DNA of 17,698 nt from contig URKX01000040.1 in NCBI GenBank assembly GCA_900548545.1, positions 1 through 17,698 on the forward strand. The letters are read 5' to 3'. Shown here one piece after another: positions 5,295 to 12,943 of the stretch. The stretch's first letter is position 1; each line of letters opens with the position of its first letter. Position numbers and translations under genes: made by a program. Origin of the DNA: an uncultured Oscillospiraceae bacterium. Its GTDB lineage: Bacteria > Bacillota > Clostridia > Oscillospirales > Acutalibacteraceae. The notes under the pieces were generated by a model. It worked only from the letters and a program-made list of their open reading frames with translations. It was not told the DNA's origin and did not search any database.

Positions 5295-8200
5295 TCACGC
5301 GCTGAACTGGGCTGCCTCTTCGGTGCGCAGGGCTAAAAGCTTGGAGATGCCCTGGTCCTGCATGGTGACGCCATACAGCATATCCGAGCCTTCCATGGTG
5401 CCCCGGCGGTGGGTGATGGTGATAAACTGGGTATTCCCGCTCATCCGCCGCAGGTACTGGGCAAAACGGGCCACGTTCACATCGTCCAGGGCGGCTTCGA
5501 TCTCATCCAGCACGCAGAAGGGCGGCGGGTTGACCCGCATGATGGCAAAGTAGATGGAGATGGCCACCAGGGCCTTCTCCCCGCCGGACAGGGACTCGAT
5601 ATGGGTGACGATCTTCCCCGGCGGGTGGACCTTGATCTCAATGCCCGAGGTGAGCACGTCGCTGTCGTCGGTAAAGGACAGCTCCGCCGCGCCGCCGCCG
5701 AACAGCTCCCGGAAGATCTGCCCGAAGTTCTGGTTGATCTGGGAAAACCGCTCAGTAAACTGCTGGCGCATATGGCGGGTCAAGTCTTGGATCAAGTCCA
5801 AAAGCTCAGCTTTGGACCTTTCCACATCTTCCACCTGTCCCTTTAAAAACTGGTAGCGCTGGGAAACTTCCTGATACTCCACCACAGCGCCCACATTGAC
5901 GGCGCCCAGGGCCTTGATCTTGTTTTTCAGCTCGGCAAGACGCCTCTGGGAAGCGGGCAGGTCCTCGATCTTTTCCCCCACTTCCTCGGCCTCCCGCCGG
6001 GTGAGCTCATACTCTTCCCACAGCCGGGAGATGATCTGGTCGTACTCCTTTTGAAGGTTGTCCGACCGCTCTTGCAGCCGGGACAGCTCCCGGCCCACGT
6101 TCTCCCGCTGGGAGATGGCTTCCCGCTCCCGCTCCCGCAGCTTTTGGGACTCCTGCTCCAGGGCCTGCCGCTTCTGGGCAATGGCCTCCAAGCTTTCCCG
6201 CTTGGCCTGGGCCTGGTCCTTCAAACGCTGGGCGTTTTCCAGGGTTTCCTGGCGTTGCTGCTCCAGCTGGGCGTTTTTCTCCTGCAGGACGGCAATCTCC
6301 CCTTGCAGCCGTTCCACAGCCCCGGCGGAATCCCGCTTCCGCTCTTCCAGGCCGGCCACGGCAGCCGCCAAGGCGTCCCGGTCTTTCTGGGCGGAAAATT
6401 CCCCCATGCGGATCTCCTGGATAGTCTGGGAGATGTCGTCGCACCGGGCCACCTGCTCCTGCCGGGAACCGGAAAGGGCCTGGTTTTCCTCCTGGGCGGC
6501 GTTGACCTGCTCTTCCAGCTGGGCAATGGCTGCCCGCACCTCTTTCTCCCGTTGGGAAAGCTCTTCCAAACGGCCGGTAGAATCCGTCTGTTCCCGCTCC
6601 AAATTGGCAGCGGTTTCCGCCAGCTGCTCCAGCTCCCTAGAAACCTGAGAACGCCCCGCAGCAATACGGATCCGCTCTTCTTGGGCAGCGGACAGTTCCC
6701 CGCGGGCGGCGTCCAATTCCGCCTCGCAGGAGGAGAGTTCCCCCTGGCGCTGGCGGAATTCCTGCTGGGCGGCGTCGGCCTGCTTTTGCAGGGCCGCGGC
6801 CTTTTCCCGGATCCGCTGGATCTCGGAAGCCCGGCTGAGCAGCCCAGAGTTGCGCCCTTTGGAACCGCCGGTCAAGGAGCCGCCTGCGTTGACCACTTGG
6901 CCGTCCAGGCTCACCACCCGCAGGCGGTAGCCCGTCCGCTTGGCGATGGCGGTGGCGCTGTCCAGGTCCTCTGCCACGGCCACCCGGCCCAACAGGGAAT
7001 CCCGGACCTGGTTGTACTTAGGTTCACAAGAACACAGGCTGTTGGCCATCCCCACAAACCCTGGCATCTCCCGGATGTCCCGGGGGTCATAGGTGCTTCC
7101 CCGGATGGTGGTCAGGGGAAGGAACGTGGCCCGGCCCCAGTCCCGCTGCTTTAGCAGCCGGATGGCGTTTTTGGCATCCTGTTCCGTTTCCACCACCACG
7201 TTCTGCATGGCGGCGCCCAAGGCGGTTTCCAAGGCCACGGCATACTCCCGGGGCGTCTTCAGCAGCTGGGTCACAGGCCCGCAAATGCCGGCAAGCATCC
7301 CCCGGCCCGCCTCTTTCATCACCTGTTTCACGCTTTGGGCAAAGCCTTCCAAGTTGCGTTCCAAATCCTCCAACAGCTTGGCGCGGCGCTGCTGCTCCCC
7401 CACGTCCAAGGTCAGCTGGTTCCAGGCTTCCCGGGCGGCGTTGGCCCGCTTGCGGCGGCCTTCCAAACGCATTTCATAACCCCGCACTGCGTTCTCCCGG
7501 CCGGAAACCGCCTGCTCTGCCTCTGCCAGCATTTCCTTCAACTGGTCAGCCTCTTCCTGGGCGGCAGCCAAGCGCTCCCGGGCCTGTTTGACGCTGTCTT
7601 CCACCGCCCCGGCCCGCAGACGGATCTCCGCCATGGAGGACTGGGTGGAGGACAGCCGGATGCGCTGCTCCGCAAGGGAGGCGTTGTACTGGGCCAGCTG
7701 CTGGGCGGCCTGTTCCATCTTCTGGGTGGCCTCATCCGCACCGCGGCGCAGCTCTTCCAGCCGCTGGGTGAATTGCAGCAGGCGGTCCCGGCTGTCAGCG
7801 ATCTGGCGCTCCTTTTGGGCAATTTCCTCCCGCTTCTCCCGGATCTCCCGGCCCGTGTCCTCCCCGGAACGGGAGGTTTCGGCGATCTGCCCTTCAAATC
7901 GCTGGATGCTCTCCCGGTTGTGGGCAGCGTCGTTTTCCAAAAGGCTTGCCTCTCCCTGGGCCCGGACGGCTTCCCCGTCCAAGGCAGCAGCCTGGTTCCG
8001 GGCCTCCTCCATCTCCACGGTGCACTGGTTGGTCTGCCGGTAGTTCTCCTCGGTGCGCTGGGCAATGGACTGGATCTCCTCTTCCAGCTCGTTGTGCTGG
8101 GCCTGGGCCAAGGCCATCTTCTCCCCGTGTTCCCGCAGCACGGCGCCGGAACGGTCCAGGGTGGTGAGCCAAATGCCGATCTCCAAGCCTTTCTTTTCCT

Positions 8201-8858
8201 GGTCAAAGGCGATAAACTGCTGGGCCTTTTCCGCCTGGATCCGCAGTGGTTCCACCCGGTCTTCCAGCTCGGTGAGGATGTCCCGCAGCCGCACCAGGTT
8301 GTCCTCGGCCTTGGCAAGCCGCCGTTCAGACTCCTCTTTGCGGTAACGGTAGCGGGAAATGCCTGCGGCCTCCTCAAAGATCTCCCGGCGGTCCTCGGAA
8401 CGGGCGGCCACAATGCTGTCGATCTTGCCCTGACCGATGATGGAATAGCCGTCTCTTCCCAGGCCCGTGTCCATAAACAGCTCGTTGATGTCCTTCAGGC
8501 GCACGGTGGTTTTGTTGATGAGGTACTCGCTCTCCCCGGAACGGTAATACCGCCGGGTGACCGCCACGGTGTCGTTGTCAAAGGGCAGACCCCGGTCGGC
8601 GTTGTCAATGGTCAGGGTGACCTCGGCGTACCCCAGGGCCTTCCGCTGGGGCGTGCCGTTGAAGATCACGTCCTCCATCTTCGAGCAGCGCAGGGTACGC
8701 ACAGACTGCTCCCCCAGCACCCAGCGCATGGCGTCGCTGATGTTGCTTTTCCCGCTGCCGTTGGGCCCCACCACCGAGGTGATCCCCCGCTGGAAATCCA
8801 GGGTGGTCTTGTCGGGGAAGGTCTTAAACCCCTGCAACTCCAAAGATTTTAAAATCAT
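5295..8858 (-). CDS. smc: Chromosome segregation protein SMC
   Basis: A full-length 1187-residue SMC ATPase that loads on DNA with ScpA/ScpB and organises and separates replicated origins. The N-terminal head has Walker A GPNGSGKSN (31-39) and the FKTFPDKTTLDF lead-in. Two long Glu/Gln/Arg-rich coiled-coil arms follow (about 170-510 and 675-1000). The hinge lies around 515-670 and includes the GQVVNAGGSLTGGS region. The C-terminal head carries the ABC signature LSGGEKA near 1090 and Walker B FCVLDEIEAALDD about 25 residues later, then TITHRRGTME. No frameshift or gap is seen. The ATG at 8858 has GAGGG upstream. It lies 13 nt after the radical SAM gene and 25 nt before ftsY. scpA and scpB are not in the window. 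Confidence 0.98.
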   Translation of the reverse strand: MILKSLELQGFKTFPDKTTLDFQRGITSVVGPNGSGKSNISDAMRWVLGEQSVRTLRCSKMEDVIFNGTPQRKALGYAEVTLTIDNADRGLPFDNDTVAVTRRYYRSGESEYLINKTTVRLKDINELFMDTGLGRDGYSIIGQGKIDSIVAARSEDRREIFEEAAGISRYRYRKEESERRLAKAEDNLVRLRDILTELEDRVEPLRIQAEKAQQFIAFDQEKKGLEIGIWLTTLDRSGAVLREHGEKMALAQAQHNELEEEIQSIAQRTEENYRQTNQCTVEMEEARNQAAALDGEAVRAQGEASLLENDAAHNRESIQRFEGQIAETSRSGEDTGREIREKREEIAQKERQIADSRDRLLQFTQRLEELRRGADEATQKMEQAAQQLAQYNASLAEQRIRLSSTQSSMAEIRLRAGAVEDSVKQARERLAAAQEEADQLKEMLAEAEQAVSGRENAVRGYEMRLEGRRKRANAAREAWNQLTLDVGEQQRRAKLLEDLERNLEGFAQSVKQVMKEAGRGMLAGICGPVTQLLKTPREYAVALETALGAAMQNVVVETEQDAKNAIRLLKQRDWGRATFLPLTTIRGSTYDPRDIREMPGFVGMANSLCSCEPKYNQVRDSLLGRVAVAEDLDSATAIAKRTGYRLRVVSLDGQVVNAGGSLTGGSKGRNSGLLSRASEIQRIREKAAALQKQADAAQQEFRQRQGELSSCEAELDAARGELSAAQEERIRIAAGRSQVSRELEQLAETAANLEREQTDSTGRLEELSQREKEVRAAIAQLEEQVNAAQEENQALSGSRQEQVARCDDISQTIQEIRMGEFSAQKDRDALAAAVAGLEERKRDSAGAVERLQGEIAVLQEKNAQLEQQRQETLENAQRLKDQAQAKRESLEAIAQKRQALEQESQKLREREREAISQRENVGRELSRLQERSDNLQKEYDQIISRLWEEYELTRREAEEVGEKIEDLPASQRRLAELKNKIKALGAVNVGAVVEYQEVSQRYQFLKGQVEDVERSKAELLDLIQDLTRHMRQQFTERFSQINQNFGQIFRELFGGGAAELSFTDDSDVLTSGIEIKVHPPGKIVTHIESLSGGEKALVAISIYFAIMRVNPPPFCVLDEIEAALDDVNVARFAQYLRRMSGNTQFITITHRRGTMEGSDMLYGVTMQDQGISKLLALRTEEAAQFSA

Positions 8859-8871
8859 GGCTTTCCCTCTT

Positions 8872-9879
8872 TCACTCGATTTCCGCCTGTTCCACTAGAA
8901 ACTCCCCCCGCGGGACGCTCTCCTCTGGAACCATTCCCACGGTAAACCCACGGCTGGCCAGGGCTTCCAGGTTTTTGCGCTTCTGCCCCACGGCTACGGA
9001 CAGGCTTTTGGGATGCACCTTCACCCGGTAGCATCCAGGCCCCCAGCGCTCCAGATCTTCCTCCAGGCGGCGGAGGAACACCCGGCTCTCCACCAGCTCC
9101 CGAAAGGCCGGGTGGTAAGGGCCGGCCACTTTCCGGGCCTCCACATCCGTCTGGGCGTGAAGCCCCATGCGGATCACCCTCACCCCGGCTGCTTCAAACA
9201 GAGGCAGCGCTTTCCCGCACAGCTCCACCGCCTCTTCCAAAGTCTGGGGCCGGTACAAACCCTCCCGGTAAAGCCGGGCCAGCTCCGTATGTTCCAACAC
9301 AATGGTGGGGTAGATCCGGGCGGTATCCGGCCCCAAGGCGATCAGCTGCCGGGCGGTGTCCAGGTCTTTTTCCGGGGTAGAACCGTACAGCCCTGTCATC
9401 ATTTGAAGCCCCAGTTCCAGGCCCGCCCCTTTGATCAAAGCCGCGGCCCTGCGGGTGTCCTGGGCAGTGTGGCCCCGGCGGTTCAGGCGGAGCACCTCCT
9501 CATCCATGGACTGGGCCCCCAGCTCCACCGCCGTCGCGTGATATCGTTTCAGCAAGGCCAAGGTTTCCTCATCCACAGCGTCCGGACGGGTGGAGCACCG
9601 GATGCCGTGATACCCCCAGCGCTCCACCGCCTGTTTGGCCGGCTCCAGCAGGGACAGCATCTGCTGCCGGGGGATGGCGGTAAAGCTGCCGCCAAAAAAG
9701 GCGATCTCCAGCCCACCCACCTGGCTCCCCCAACGCTGGGCCCCGGCCCGGGCAGCTTCCCACACCTGGGCTGGAGTGGGGGGCTGTGACCCGCCGGTGA
9801 TAGCCCACTGATCGCAGAAGCTGCAACGGCAGGGGCACCCCACATGGGGCACAAACAGGGCGATGTTCCCCCGGTTCAA
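8872..9879 (-). CDS. Elp3-like radical SAM protein (lacks the acetyltransferase domain)
   Basis: A 335-residue radical SAM enzyme related to the Elp3 core (COG1243-type proteins often found beside rnc and smc in Clostridia). The iron-sulfur motif is CX3CX2C: C15, C19 and C22 in VGCPCRCSFCDQ. Further family features are FFGGSFTAIP near residue 60, ISTRPDAVDEE-like CSTRPDAVDEE, ELGAQSMDEEVLRLNRRGH and GLQMMTGLYGS. It ends without the GNAT acetyltransferase domain of true Elp3, so a tRNA or other RNA target is only a guess. The start codon is apparently TTG at 9879, overlapping the rnc TGA by 4 nt; no ATG or GTG gives the conserved N-terminus. Thus it is translationally coupled to rnc. Family is sure, reaction unknown. 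Confidence 0.9.
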   Translation of the reverse strand: MNRGNIALFVPHVGCPCRCSFCDQWAITGGSQPPTPAQVWEAARAGAQRWGSQVGGLEIAFFGGSFTAIPRQQMLSLLEPAKQAVERWGYHGIRCSTRPDAVDEETLALLKRYHATAVELGAQSMDEEVLRLNRRGHTAQDTRRAAALIKGAGLELGLQMMTGLYGSTPEKDLDTARQLIALGPDTARIYPTIVLEHTELARLYREGLYRPQTLEEAVELCGKALPLFEAAGVRVIRMGLHAQTDVEARKVAGPYHPAFRELVESRVFLRRLEEDLERWGPGCYRVKVHPKSLSVAVGQKRKNLEALASRGFTVGMVPEESVPRGEFLVEQAEIE

Positions 9880-10556
9880 TAGCCCATCAACTCCAAAGCT
9901 TCCCGGGCGGCCTGCTGTTCGGCTTCCTTCTTGCTGCGGCCGCCCCCCTTGCCAATGACGTTGGAGTTCAGGTGCACCTCCACGGTGAAGTGCTTGTCGT
10001 GGTCCGGGCCGCTTTCCCCGGTGACCACATACTCCAGCCGCTCTTCCGGGTTCTGCTGGATGATCTCCTGCAAGGTGGTTTTATAGTCCTTAAAGGGTTT
10101 GACACTTTGGGCCTTGGCCGCGGGGATAATAAACCGCAGGATGAACTTCTTGGCTTCCTCCAGGCTGCCGCTGTCCAGGTAGATGGCAGCGGTGGTGGAC
10201 TCGAACACGTCCGCCAGGATGCTGGGCCGCTCCCGGCCGCCGGAGTGGCGTTCCCCGTGGCTCAGGCGCAGAAAATCCCCCACGCGCAGGGTTTTGGAGA
10301 ACCCGCACAGGCTGCGCTCGCACACCAGGGAAGCCCTGGTCTTGGTCAGCTGGCCTTCCGGGAGCTGGGGGAAGTTTTCAAACAAATATTCCGCCGTGAC
10401 AAAGCCCAGGACGGAATCCCCCAAAAACTCCAGCCGCTCGTAGCTTTTACACTTGTGCTCGTTGGCAAAGGAGGAGTGGGTCAGGGCCGTTTCCAAAAGG
10501 TCTTTGTTTTTAAAGCGGTAGCCGATGCGCTTTTCATACTCTTCCAGGGACAGCAT
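9876..10556 (-). CDS. rnc: Ribonuclease III
   Basis: Endonuclease that cleaves double-stranded RNA, processing rRNA precursors and structured mRNAs. In 226 residues the RNase III domain shows the signature ERLEFLGDS at 40-48, with E43, D47, D116 and E119 as the expected catalytic acids (ADVFESTTAAIYLD). A double-stranded RNA-binding domain follows from about 156, ending GKGGGRSKKEAEQQAAREALELM. The start ATG has GGAGGTGG upstream. The gene begins 12 nt after plsX; in many Clostridia acpP lies between the two, but here there is no room for it. It overlaps the radical SAM gene by 4 nt. Confidence 0.97.
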   Translation of the reverse strand: MLSLEEYEKRIGYRFKNKDLLETALTHSSFANEHKCKSYERLEFLGDSVLGFVTAEYLFENFPQLPEGQLTKTRASLVCERSLCGFSKTLRVGDFLRLSHGERHSGGRERPSILADVFESTTAAIYLDSGSLEEAKKFILRFIIPAAKAQSVKPFKDYKTTLQEIIQQNPEERLEYVVTGESGPDHDKHFTVEVHLNSNVIGKGGGRSKKEAEQQAAREALELMGY

Positions 10557-10568
10557 GGCTCCACCTCC

Positions 10569-11570
10569 TCAAGATTTTTTCGACACAGCTTCCCCGATCT
10601 GGGAAATGATGCCGGACTGGGCGTAATCCCGGGTCAGGCGCAGGGCGCTCTTCACCGTGGCAGCCTTGGCGCTGCCATGGATCTTAAACACAGGTTTGGA
10701 GCATCCCATAATGGGCGCCCCGCCGTGCTCGTTGTAGTCCAGCTCTTTTTTCATCTTCTTCAGGTCGTTGTAGACCATGGCCGCGGCCAGCTTGCCTTTC
10801 ACGCCGCTCATGAACACGCCTTTGACCTTGTCCATCAGCGCCATGGCCACGCCCTCGTAGAGCTTTAAGATCATGTTGCCGGTAAAACCATCGGCCACAA
10901 TCACATCCGCCCCGTCAAAGGGGATTTCCCGGGCCTCCACGTTGCCCACGAACTGGATGCCGGGGCACTGCCGCAGCAGTGCCAAAGATTCCTGCCGCAG
11001 CTGGTCGCCCTTGTGGTCTTCCGTACCCACATTGGCCAGGCCCACCCGTGGGTTCTCAATGCCCATGACGTTCTTCATATAGGCGGCGCCCATCATGCCA
11101 AACTGGGCGAGCATCTCCGGGCGGCAGTCCACGTTGGCGCCCCCGTCGATGAGCATGAAAAAGCCCTGGCTCTTGGGCATGATGGGGGCAAAGGCCACCC
11201 GCTTCACGCCCCGCACCCGCTTGACGATGGTGGTGGCGCCCACCACCAAAGCCCCGCTGTTGCCGGCGCTGGCAAAGGCGTCGCCCTGGCCCTCGGCCAA
11301 GGCACGCAGGCCCACCGCCATGGAGCTGTCGGACTTCTCCCGGATAACGCTGGTGGGCTCGTCCTCCATGGTCAAGGTTTCGCCGCAGGGAAGGATCTCC
11401 ATGGCGGCCAGCTCCCGGGTGACGTTCAGCTCTTTGGCACAGGCTTCCAGGCGTGCCTTGTCCCCGGTGAGGAGGATGTCCACCCCCAGCTCTTGCCGCG
11501 CCTGGGCGCAGCCCAACAGGATCTCCTGGGGGGCGTTGTCCCCGCCAAAGGCGTCTACGATGATCTTCAT
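10569..11570 (-). CDS. plsX: Phosphate acyltransferase PlsX
   Basis: Converts acyl-ACP plus phosphate to acyl-phosphate, the donor for PlsY, at the start of phospholipid synthesis; a peripheral membrane enzyme. The 333-residue length is typical. Diagnostic segments are MKIIVDAFGGDNAPQEIL at the N-terminus, MAVGLRALAEGQGDAFASAGNSGALVVG, GFFMLIDGGANVDCRPEML, VADGFTGNMILKLYEG and the C-terminal GGAPIMG. The ATG at 11570 has GAGGGAG upstream and overlaps the trmFO stop by 4 nt. The neighbouring fatty-acid gene acpP is missing from this location, so ACP must be encoded elsewhere. Confidence 0.97.
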   Translation of the reverse strand: MKIIVDAFGGDNAPQEILLGCAQARQELGVDILLTGDKARLEACAKELNVTRELAAMEILPCGETLTMEDEPTSVIREKSDSSMAVGLRALAEGQGDAFASAGNSGALVVGATTIVKRVRGVKRVAFAPIMPKSQGFFMLIDGGANVDCRPEMLAQFGMMGAAYMKNVMGIENPRVGLANVGTEDHKGDQLRQESLALLRQCPGIQFVGNVEAREIPFDGADVIVADGFTGNMILKLYEGVAMALMDKVKGVFMSGVKGKLAAAMVYNDLKKMKKELDYNEHGGAPIMGCSKPVFKIHGSAKAATVKSALRLTRDYAQSGIISQIGEAVSKKS

Positions 11571-12943
11571 ACGCTCTCCCTCTCTTCCGCGCCCAAAGCG
11601 CTCTCTTCTAAAGGCTCGTCCAGTTCTTTACAAGCTCGTTCCAGATCGGCCAGGCCGCGCTGGGCCAAGGCCATATACCGCTGCCGCTTGTCCCGGATCT
11701 TCTCCGGGAGGGGGGGCAGCACGCCGAAATTAGCCCCCATGGGCTGGAAATCCTTCCCCTCATACCCGGAGATATACCGGGCAAGGGCACCCATCATGGT
11801 GGTTTCCGGCAGCAGCAGGGGAGCCTTCCCCGAAAGCTTCCTGGCCAGGTTGATCCCGGCCAGGATCCCGGAAGAGGCAGACTCCATATACCCCTCCACC
11901 CCGGTGATCTGCCCGGCGAAGAACAGCTCCGGCCGGCCTCGGAAGGAGTAGTCCCCGGAAAGCAGGCTGGGGGAGTTTAAAAAGGTGTTCCGGTGCATCA
12001 CCCCATAGCGGACAAACTCCGCCTGGGCAAGGCCGGGGATCATGCCGAACACCCGCTTCTGCTCCCCAAACTTTAAGTTGGTCTGGAACCCCACCAAATT
12101 ATACAGGGTGCGTTCCCTGTTTTCCGTGCGCAGCTGCAAAACCGCCCAAGGCCGGTGCCCCGTCCGGGGGTCCCGCAGGCCCACCGGCTTCATGGGGCCA
12201 AACCGGATGGCGTCGTGCCCCCGGGAGGCCAGCACTTCGATGGGCATACAGCCCTCGTACACCTTGGGGTCCCGGGCGTCAAAGCTGTGTACCGGAGCAC
12301 GCTCCGCGTTCACCAGCTCTTCCACAAACCGGTCGTACTCTTCTTTGTTCATGGGGCAGTTGAGGTAGTCCCCCTCCTCCCCCTCTTCGTCCCCCCGGCC
12401 GTAGCGGGAGGCTGCAAAGCAGTGCTCCATGTCCAGGCTCTCCCGGGTGACGATGGGGGCGGCAGCGTCAAAAAAGCTGAGGCTGCCCCCGCAAAGGGTT
12501 TGGATCTCCTCCGAAAGCCCCTGGGAGGTCAAGGGGCCAGTGGCCACGATCACCGGGCCCTCCGGGATGTGGGTCACTTCCTCCCGGCGGACCTCAATCA
12601 GGGGCTCGTTCTCAATGGCCTGGGTGGCAAGCCGGGAAAATTCCCCCCGGTCCACCGCCAAAGCCCCCCCGGCGGGGACGCGGCTCTCCTGGGCGCAGCG
12701 GATCAGCAAAGACCCAAACCGGCGCATCTCCTCCTTTAACAGCCCGGCGGCACTGTCCACCCGGGCAGCTTTCAGGGAGTTGGAGCAGATCAGCTCCGCG
12801 AACCCCTGGCTATGGTGAGCCGGGGAAAACTTCTGGGGTTTCATTTCAAACAGGGTCACGGGGATCCCCCGGCGGGCCAGCTGCCACGCAGCCTCGCATC
12901 CCGCCAGGCCCGCTCCCAGCACGGTCACCTTCTGCTGTGCCAT
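11567..12943 (-). CDS. trmFO: TrmFO, folate-dependent tRNA m5U54 methyltransferase
   Basis: Makes 5-methyluridine at position 54 of the tRNA T-loop using methylenetetrahydrofolate and FAD (formerly Gid). The 458-residue protein opens with the FAD-binding GAGLAG (10-15). The two functional cysteines of the family are visible: C53 in LICSNSL and C232 in EGCMPIE. Other hallmarks are PAHHSQGFAELICSNSLK and the C-terminal TGVEGYMESASSGILAGINLAR with GANFGVLPP. The ATG at 12943 is chosen over an upstream in-frame start because it gives MAQQKVTVLGAG and has GAGGAGG upstream. It overlaps the topA stop by 1 nt (TGATG). The pair topA-trmFO is classic in Firmicutes. Confidence 0.97.
   Translation of the reverse strand: MAQQKVTVLGAGLAGCEAAWQLARRGIPVTLFEMKPQKFSPAHHSQGFAELICSNSLKAARVDSAAGLLKEEMRRFGSLLIRCAQESRVPAGGALAVDRGEFSRLATQAIENEPLIEVRREEVTHIPEGPVIVATGPLTSQGLSEEIQTLCGGSLSFFDAAAPIVTRESLDMEHCFAASRYGRGDEEGEEGDYLNCPMNKEEYDRFVEELVNAERAPVHSFDARDPKVYEGCMPIEVLASRGHDAIRFGPMKPVGLRDPRTGHRPWAVLQLRTENRERTLYNLVGFQTNLKFGEQKRVFGMIPGLAQAEFVRYGVMHRNTFLNSPSLLSGDYSFRGRPELFFAGQITGVEGYMESASSGILAGINLARKLSGKAPLLLPETTMMGALARYISGYEGKDFQPMGANFGVLPPLPEKIRDKRQRYMALAQRGLADLERACKELDEPLEESALGAEERESV

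Noticed and set aside
7335..8852. 505-codon plus-strand ORF opposite smc, and other long plus-strand frames
   Set aside because: They lie antisense to well-supported genes, have low-complexity Gly/Leu/Pro-rich translations and no domains; an effect of high GC coding on the other strand.
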